Shown here: piece after piece, positions 57,101-64,000 of the stretch
Numbering within the stretch: position 1 is the first letter of the stretch
Layout: each line of letters starts with the position of its first letter
Origin: Rhizoclosmatium globosum
Lineage: Eukaryota; Chytridiomycota; Chytridiomycetes; Chytridiales; Chytriomycetaceae
NCBI GenBank assembly: GCA_002104985.1
Contig: MCGO01000004.1
Location: forward strand, 558,001-622,000
Reading direction: 5' to 3'
Length of the DNA stretch: 64,000 nt
Program-made: the position numbers and the translations under genes
The notes under the pieces: model-generated
Databases searched by the model: none
What the model was told of the DNA's origin: nothing
The model's input: the letters and a program-made list of their open reading frames with translations, nothing else

Positions 57101-58121
57101 ATTCAAGTGAGTTTCTATCAATCCCTTCAACAATTTCTCAACGTGTAACCAGGAAAACTACATTAAAATGGACCCAACTCTTGCACACGAGACGGGAGGT
57201 CCAACCAAAATAGGCCAAGACATTGAAGCCTTGAATTGCTTGGCAAATGCAGCAGAATCAATCGCTTTTGCTGATGTTGTCAGTAATGTTCAAATGAAGA
57301 CTCAGAACTGGGGCTTGCTGCCATTCCATGGTGTTATGTCAACTGTTCGACCAGCATTCTTTACGCATGGAACTGTGGTTGCACAAAACTTTTACGGTGG
57401 AGGATTCGCTTTTCCAGGGTAAGAAACTCTCTGGAACAGGTGTCAATTAAGCTAAATGTGGTGTCACAATAGTTGGTTAGGTAAGAACTCAAATCAGGGT
57501 AAAAACATGCGTCTTCTCAAAGAAGTGCAAATGCACATGCGTTTACACGTCTCTGCCGACAAGAACGAAGTCCGCCAAAGCTATCTCCCTGCCATGGCAC
57601 CACTCCTCACACACCCTCTCAAAGAATCTGATGGCGCCACGACTGGAATTGAGACTGTGATTCGCACCATGGATGAATACTACTTGACGCGTGAAGATTG
57701 GGACTCAATTTTGGACCTGGGTATGGAAGAGTGCAGTGCCAAAGTCTTGACTGACGGAATTCCGACGGCTGTAAAGACGTCGTTCACGAGAACGTACAAC
57801 AAAACAAATCACCCTAAGCCATTTATGAGTGCTTCATTGTTGGGTAAAGCTTCGAGGGGTGGCGGTGGTGGAGGACCAGCGCCAGATTTGGAGGATGTTG
57901 TGGAAGTTGATGATGAAGTTGTGGCAGAAGGTGACGAAGAGGGTGATGCAGATGATGATGATGTTGGTGCGGATCGCTTGATTAAGCAAAAGGTGGCAAG
58001 AGGTGCTGCTGCTGCTGCCAAGAAGGCTTCGGGTAGTGGAACTACAGCAGCGCGTGGTGGAAAGAGAGCTGCGGAGAGTGCTGGGTCAAGTTCGAAGGGG
58101 AGCAAGAAGCAGAAGAAGTGA
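54149..58121 (+). CDS. RFC1: Replication factor C large subunit
   Basis: Nineteen exons: 54149-54151, 54206-54256, 54332-54413, 54484-54490, 54556-54591, 54640-54769, 54825-54906, 54962-55280, 55333-55420, 55468-55547, 55592-55936, 55980-56268, 56319-56492, 56539-56624, 56675-56722, 56772-56909, 56959-57106, 57153-57418, 57473-58121; 1,006 residues. The start [14 protein letters not shown] resembles a PIP-like N-terminus. A BRCT domain follows ([19 protein letters not shown] ... [20 protein letters not shown]), then [18 protein letters not shown], Walker [13 protein letters not shown], Walker [11 protein letters not shown] and the RFC1 C-terminal domain. The tail is acidic then Lys-rich, NLS-like. 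RFC1 loads PCNA. Exon 1 is only the ATG; exon 4 is 7 nt. Confidence 0.95.
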
Positions 58122-58238
58122 AGGTAGTATCAGGGGATACTTGTTTTTATGGATGAATATATTAGTTTGTATCAAGCAAGAGCATCAATGCAATTGGGGT
58201 GGTGAAGAGAAAGAAATTGCTGTTTATTGGAAATTGAG

Positions 58239-59599
58239 TTATTCCATCTCGCTCTCCCAATCTTGGAGGAACGAGTCAAAGGCTTCAGGAAGTGCCGAAG
58301 CATCCAGAGCTTGAACTTGTTTGAAACATGCAACAGCCTTTTTGTAAAACTTGTCAGCATCTTCTTCCTTTTCCGCTTCATCTAGAATATTGGCCTTGTT
58401 GACAAAGATTTCTCCAAGCTATTTTCGTCGAGACAAGCGGTTAGTTATCGTGTGATGTCCAAGCTGGAAGTGTGACGTAACTCACCAACAATTGAAGTTT
58501 TACATCTGCTTTGCCCTTCTTGTCAGATTCTTTTTGACCCTTTTCCGCATGTTTCAGGGCTTCGTCAATCAGTTTCTCGACAGCCTTGAGATCTACTTCT
58601 TCGCCGTGTTCCTCTGCGCGTTCAAGAAGATCATTGGCAGCGGTCATGTAAGTTTGGCCCAGTGCAACGAGAGCACCAATGTGATTGGGATCAGCTTTCA
58701 GCAGTTTGTTGAGTTCCAGACGCGACGCGTTGATCCACTTTTCGCTTGACTTGATGTCTCTCAGCTGTCTGATTTGAGCATGACGGACCAAGATGGAAAT
58801 AACCGAGATAGATTCGTCCAAGTCGGAATCGCCGAGAGCAACAAGAGCCTTTTCAATGTGGGACACGGCTTGTGTTACGATTTCATCGATTTTCTTTGCA
58901 GGGACAGTTTCATCAGAGTAGAAGATGAGGTTTGCCTGTTTCATTATTATTAATTATTTTTTTTTGGAGAGAGAGGGAGGAAAGAGAGTTGTTTCATAGT
59001 GAGTCACTTAGGGAGACATTTCGAGGAGTGTTCACCTTTTCAATCTGAGCGCGAGCGACTGCTTCGTGCAGCTTCCATGCAGCAAACTCGTCGTTCTCGA
59101 TTGCGTCAATACCGATTTCGAATCTGTCGATTGCCGCGTCAAAGTAGGCGATTGGTTCAGCGTTGTCTGGTTCGTCGCCGTCGCTCTCAGCGTGGGCAAG
59201 GAGGAGACCGAGGCGGAAGAGGGCAGCGCCGTAGGTCAAGTGGAACTGAGGCGGCAGAGGTTGAATGGAGGTTGAATGATCGGTGTTGCTGTTGTTGTTG
59301 CTGTGATGGGCTCTGTTGATTCTGTCGCTTTCGTGGACAACGCCGCGCAAAAGAGCCGCGCCTTCTTCGACGCCGTCGTCGCCTTCGTCGAGTTTCGCCA
59401 GCGCCATTTTGAACATTTCCGCAGCTTCTTCGATCTCGTTTCCAGTTTCGGCGAGTGCGATCTGCATCGTGTCCTCGCCGTCTTCCACGCGCTCAGCGTC
59501 CTTGCTCTCTTTTACTTTCTTGGCGAGGGCCTCGGAGCTGGCACTCGGCGTGTTGCTGCCGGCGCTCTTCTTAAGTCCTCCTGGTCGCTTTGGTGGCAT
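58239..59599 (-). CDS. ETT1/NRO1-like TPR nuclear protein
   Basis: Three exons (59599-59036, 58935-58486, 58418-58239) give 397 residues. The N-terminus MPPKRPGGLKKSAG resembles the basic start of Ett1/Nro1 (M.KRP.GL.KA). Helical TPR-like repeats follow, and the C-terminus (LGEIFVNKANILDEAEKEED ... FKQVQALDASALPEAF, DSFLQDWESE) has the family's ending. Nro1 in fission yeast controls the Ofd1 dioxygenase; Ett1 in budding yeast affects translation termination. An alternative is a NASP-like TPR protein, less likely from the termini. It is divergent from DML1 with 40 bp between start codons. Confidence 0.62.
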
Positions 59600-59639
59600 G
59601 TTTGAATGAATGTTTTGAATCAATCCAAAGAAAAAAAGA

Positions 59640-61745
59640 ATGAACAGGACACGCGAGGTTATCACTCTCCAGCTGGGACACACGGCGTCGTTTGTCGGAA
59701 CACATCTCTGGAATGCTCTGGTAACTATCATTGTAATATCCGCTAGCTTTGCTGACCTGGACATCCGTGAAGGACATTGCTGATCCTGACACTGTCGATA
59801 CGAACGTCTTGATTCGCTCTGGAATCGATCCTGAAAGAGTAAGTCCTGGTAGATGCATTCGGTAGCGTTAATCTCTTCTGCAGGGAACGGCCACCTACGC
59901 ACCCCGTCTCGTTATAGTTGACTTGAAAGGTTTCCACCCCACCTCTTTCTCTGCTTCTCCCCCACTGAACAATTGTATTCAGGAAGTCTTGGAACACTGA
60001 AGAAGATTAATCAGCTGTACGAGGACTCTGATACTCAAGCGGATGTTTCCTGGTAAACAGATGGTGGTGCTTGGTTGTCTCCCAACTAATCAACGGAATC
60101 AGGAATGGCAAGGTGGACGTCAGAAAACAGGACCCTCTTCCAAAAAATGAATACTTGAATTATCTGGATACTGATCCAGATCAAGAAGACGACGAGGATG
60201 ACGACAAACCGTACGTCGGGTGTTAACTTGCACTCCAATCTTCTCATCCTGAACAATTCAGTCAACAAACGCAACAACAACACTCGCAACCAAATCCAAA
60301 GCAATTCTCCAAAGTCTTGGATTCCGCAGTCTCAGTCTGGTCTGACTACAACTCAATGTTTTATCACCCTCGCACAGTCGTCGAAATTCCCTCGTATTCT
60401 CATGACGATTCCATCTCTCCTTTTGCCATCTATAATCAGGGATCAGATCTCTGGACATCAAACCACGACCTGGTATGATAGATCGAATTCTGTTGTGTTC
60501 CACAACTCAACCAAAAACCTTTCTCAAAACAAAACAGCAAGATGATATTCTCGAAAACAGAATTCGTTTCTTTCTTGAAGAATGCGATTCTCCACAAGGC
60601 ATTCAGGTTCTTGCGGATGTTGGAGACGCGTTTAGTGGGTTTACTGCGCGTTGTCTTGAGTCTTTGCGCGAAGATGTTGGAAAGCTTTGTATCACTGTCT
60701 ATGGAGTTTCTGATGGCGATGACGGTGTTGTTGTACGTCCAGCTTGTTGTGGCGTTATGGATTCTATTCTAACACAGTAAATCAAGGACTCGGTGAGGGG
60801 CATTAATGAGAGTCTAGCTATGGCGCAAATCAGTGAATTCGCTTCCTTGTATGTTCCTGTTCGTAAACCGACAGGATTGTATCGAAACTCAAATCTGGGA
60901 GGTTTTGGAGTAAAATCCTCGGTGAGCTGTTTACCTTAACCTTCCTTCCTTTACTCAAACTCTGTTTAGCTTCAGTCACGGTACCATTGGACTGCGTGTT
61001 TGGCTGCGAGTATTGATTCTCTCACACTGCCAATGAGACTTGCAAAGGGACCCACGTCCATGTCAGCGCTCATTAGTCCTTTGACTCAGGCGGGTGTATT
61101 GGGAATGCTGGCATCGTCAGTTCCTTTCCCTTTCAATGACGCCAACAGTTCCAAAGAATTGTTTGCCAAAGAGGTAAATATGGGAGATCATGTTGATTGG
61201 GTCAGAGATGACACGTTTGGACTGCCGTATGATGTTGTAAGTACTTCAGATTTCTTAAATTTTTATAAAGTGCCGCAGTCGTTTGACCGCTGAAACCTAG
61301 ATCGAAAGTTGTATTGGTCAAGTCTCTGTATTACGTGGAGTTCAAGGTCTTAAGTAAGTGTTTTGCACAAATAATCAGCTTTCATAATAACAGATGGTAA
61401 AACAGCTCAACAGAGTTGAAAGCGTCCTTCAACGACTTCCTTTCCAGATCCCCAACTCCAATTGGGTGCAACACTAGTTACACTTCAGAATCAGGATTTC
61501 CCATCTCTCTTGCATTCCCTGACATCTTCAATCCATCTACTCCGGCATCTGCGATTCCATTGTATTCGCGTTTGCGGGCTTCATCGAGGTTGGCGGGGCT
61601 TGTTGGGGAAAGAGTAAAAGCCTTGGAGCAGATTCCAGGCAAGGTGTTGAGAATGATGGGAGAGCAGGACGTAAGCAAAGAGTTTTTGGCATCGAATGTT
61701 GACTTGTTGGGAAGCTTACGGGACACATATGACCAAGAAAACTGA
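59640..61745 (+). CDS. DML1: DML1/Misato family protein
   Basis: Exons 59640-59720, 59773-59838, 59884-59929, 59983-60052, 60103-60210, 60262-60472, 60538-60732, 60787-60921, 60970-61236, 61301-61353 and 61406-61745 give 523 residues. The tubulin/FtsZ-like N-terminus EVITLQLGHTASFVGTHLWN is the Misato signature; then YAPRLVIVDLKGSLGTL, SVWSDYNSMFYHPRTVVEI, and ILENRIRFFLEECDSPQGIQ of Misato segment II. DML1/Misato acts in mitochondrial inheritance and morphology and cell division. The length agrees with yeast Dml1 (about 475) and animal Misato (about 570). Confidence 0.93.
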
Positions 61746-61835
61746 ATACATCAATCTTATTCCCATTACTAAACAATTAAAAATGAGAATCACCAAACGA
61801 ACAAATAACGGTCTCCCTTTCATTTCATACTTCCT

Positions 61836-63166
61836 TCAAATTCTTCGTGACAACTCCCCTGGTACAGGCTTCCACGAGTCAATCAAATTATTCCCAATAT
61901 CCTCAATCCGCACCTTCTTCACAAAATCTTTAAACACAGTTGGGCGTTTTGATCCATCCGCTTTCAAATCCTTAAATAACTCCTTTGCCTCATCGTCTCT
62001 TCCAATGCGCTCCAAAATCATCAAGTGTAGGTCATGGCATGCGTAAATCGACGTTGGCCCATCCGCCAAGTTTGCATTTTCTACTGGAGAGTCATCTTTG
62101 CTCTCGTCGGGAGAAGGTGGTTTCTTGCCTGACCGTGCCAAAGAGTTGTTCTTGGCGAGTTCCGCCTTGTTGGAAGATATGTTGATTTGCCCAATTTGCG
62201 AGAGAGCATCTTCTTGGCTCTATTTTTTATTAGGTTTAGTGGTGTTAGGGAGGGGGTGGGATTATGCGTGGTAATGAAGGAAGAGGAGAGGAGAAAAAGA
62301 GGCACAGCTCGAAATTCACCTGACGCATTTGCAGAATCCTCACAGCCTCATCAGGCTGTCTCAATTCACAAAACGATTTCGCCTTCAATAACGTGACAAA
62401 GGCAAATTTGTTTGGTTTCAGGACAAGTTGGTAGTTTGCAGTTGTGTCGAGGAGGCGCAAGGTTTCCTCAAAGTTGTGGCGGCGGAAAGACATGATTGCG
62501 AGGAATACTGAGATCCAGTCTTTGAGTTCAGACCATTCGGCGATGGTTGCTGGTGCAGAGCCTGAAGCTGGTTTCCGGTCGCGATCGTCCGCATCCTTAC
62601 TTCTTAGTTGCTGTTCGACGTATTTCAGAGCACGGTATAAGTTTGTTATACAGTCTTCCATTTTTTGGAGATGTAACTGGCATAGAGCTGGAATAAGGCA
62701 TCGTGTAAGATGCAAAATGAACAAGTGGGCGAACGTTTATACCTAAATGTGTCATAGCTGATGCGTAAGCATATTCATTTCCCTTTAGTGGACCACGCTT
62801 CATGACGTGATCCAACGTTTTCTCACACAAATGACGTTCCTTTGAAAGAAATTGTATCTAAAAGTAGCAAGATGTTTGATATTGTAAACGGGGTTGTTTC
62901 AATAGGCCAGTGTATGTAGTTGAACTTACCCCACAATCCACCAGAATATCTTTCGAACTCACAACCTCCCACTCCGTCAAAAGGTCTGGAAGCTTATTCC
63001 AACCATCTGCTTTGATTGTGGACTTGATTTCCTTGGCGAGGTCTTTCTCCTTCTGGGATCGTGCATCTGATCGTGATGATTCTCGCTGAAGTGAACCAAA
63101 CTTTACTTGCAGAGAGTCTCGCGGACTCGATGTTGCAATGTTATTTGTGGCTAACTTATCCCTCAT
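61836..63166 (-). CDS. Helical (TPR/PPR-like) repeat protein, unknown
   Basis: Four exons (63166-62930, 62857-62743, 62687-62320, 62219-61836) give 367 residues. The N-terminus is basic and Ser-rich (RDKLATNNIATSSPRDSLQV). The rest is predicted helix pairs, e.g. YAYASAMTHLGIALCQLHLQ, FRRHNFEETLRLLDTT and TLLKAKSFCELRQPDEAVRIL, which look like tetratricopeptide units. A GKKPPSPDESKDDSPV linker precedes the C-terminal pair. No family is assigned. It converges with DML1 (90 bp between stops). Confidence 0.68.
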
Positions 63167-63275
63167 GTGAAACACTGATCGGCTGAAGTGGACGGAGAGG
63201 TTTCTGTTTGAGAATTATTGTTTCCATTGTTCTTCTCAAAGTCGAATAATTGGTTAACAACGGAAATGAATCACT

Positions 63276-64000
63276 TTATTTCTTTTTCGCCGGGGAAGCA
63301 GCGGCAGCAGCAGCAGCTGGAGCAGTTGGAGCAAACCAATTCGCCAAACTTTCACTGACATCTGGCATTTCCAACTTTGGCTGATTAGCGCGATTTTCTT
63401 GCATCTTCTTCAACTCCTCTGGGTCCAATCCCTCCATCATCTTTGGCAAGAAGAAGAACAAGGCGAATGTTCCTCCCATCATCAACAGCATTGGATTCGC
63501 CATGACCAAACTCATCAAAGTCATTTTTGGACGGGGCTGATAAGAACCACTTCAGTCACAAATATCGGGGATTATGGTATAGCTCACCATAAACGGATCA
63601 ATAACGACTTTCGGTGAAAGCTGCAAGGGAATCTTGACTTCAGGTCCAACAGAGTTCCAGTTTGTTCCATCCACATGCATTGACGCCGCCATATTGTTAC
63701 CAGTGATTGCGACTCTGACCTATCAAAACCGTCAAACTCAACCCCAACCTATCGACCACCAATTCAGTACCTTTGGGAAGTAGTACTCGCGAGATAGAAC
63801 CTCAATTAAATGAACTCCATCATCGACGTTGTCACTGTCAGGCATCATCAATATAAACACACACCATTAACTCTTCTCAATTTTACTCACAAATAGAAGC
63901 CTCCATCAGCGTCCACGAAGGATGTCTGGGCGCCTCCGTTCAGCACAACTCGGGTCGATGGTGAGATTTCGAATTCTAAGCGATTGCAGTAATTTAGTAA
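63276..64000 (-). CDS. EMC7: ER membrane protein complex subunit 7, C-terminal part
   Basis: Partial; the N-terminus lies beyond the right edge. Visible exons (minus) are 63975-63891, 63834-63771, 63719-63588 and 63536-63276. The luminal beta-sandwich shows RVVLNGGAQTSFVDADGGFY, then DNVDDGVHLIEVLSREYYFP and KVRVAITG. The membrane helix region LVMANPMLLMMGGTFALFFF, then LPKMMEGLDPEELKKMQ and MPDVSESLANWF are typical of EMC7. The tail is Ala/Lys-rich. EMC7 belongs to the insertase complex for tail-anchored and multipass proteins. The left-hand end of the first visible exon is set by a TTAG acceptor at 63977-63976. Confidence 0.93.

Overview
This window is eukaryotic nuclear DNA and most probably comes from a flagellated (zoosporic, chytrid-like) fungus. 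Nearly every gene is split by short GT-AG introns of about 42-65 nt, and intergenic gaps are often under 100 bp. Several proteins have fungal-type architecture: F1Fo subunit h (ATP14), ETT1/NRO1, SOS7-like kinetochore protein, DML1, RSC-type bromo-BAH protein. Alongside them is ciliary machinery that ordinary fungi lack: kinesin-2, CEP83-like, lebercilin-like, IFT57 and BBIP1. A full-length vinculin is also present. No rRNA, tRNA or CRISPR array was recognised. The species call is inference. All gene models were spliced by hand; exon lengths of every complete model sum to a multiple of three.

Layout. 0-4.4 kb: N-terminal two-fifths or so of an ATR/Rad3/Mec1 kinase (minus; the kinase domain lies off the left edge). 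5.0-6.0: ribosomal protein eS17. 6.0-9.0: vinculin. 9.0-15.9: four plus-strand genes (At4g15545-like coiled coil, RSC1/2-like, a membrane protein, OTUD6-like deubiquitinase). 16.0-18.7: APC4. 18.7-21.0: G3BP-like. 21.4-22.8: ATP14 and RidA. 22.9-26.0: a UBE2Z-type E2 gene fused to a second, Cys-less UBC-like domain, which is interrupted by a 1.1-kb inverted-repeat element. 26.1-30.6: mitochondrial uS5m, a secreted GDSL hydrolase and a PIF1 helicase. 30.7-37.4: a disordered SxIP-motif protein and kinesin-2. 37.5-40.4: CEP83-like and a bHLH factor. 40.7-43.2: glycine-cleavage T-protein and COX11. 43.3-48.9: a disordered protein, an Atg27/MRH-like membrane protein, V-ATPase subunit G and SOS7-like. 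49.2-54.1: lebercilin/FN3 protein, IFT57 and BBIP1. 54.1-61.7: RFC1, ETT1/NRO1 and DML1/Misato. 61.8-64.0: a helical-repeat protein and EMC7 (its N-terminus is off the right edge).

Themes. (1) Genome stability and mitosis: ATR, RFC1, PIF1, APC4, SOS7. (2) Cilium/flagellum: kinesin-2/CEP83 and IFT57/BBIP1 are two divergent pairs with 99 and 53 bp between start codons; the lebercilin-like gene lies next to IFT57. (3) Mitochondria: ATP14, COX11, GCV1, uS5m.

The most unusual points are the transposon-like element that cuts the fused E2 gene and supplies its new stop codon, three candidate 21-23 nt introns, three genes whose first coding exon is only the ATG, a 7-nt microexon in RFC1, and a vinculin in a fungal context.
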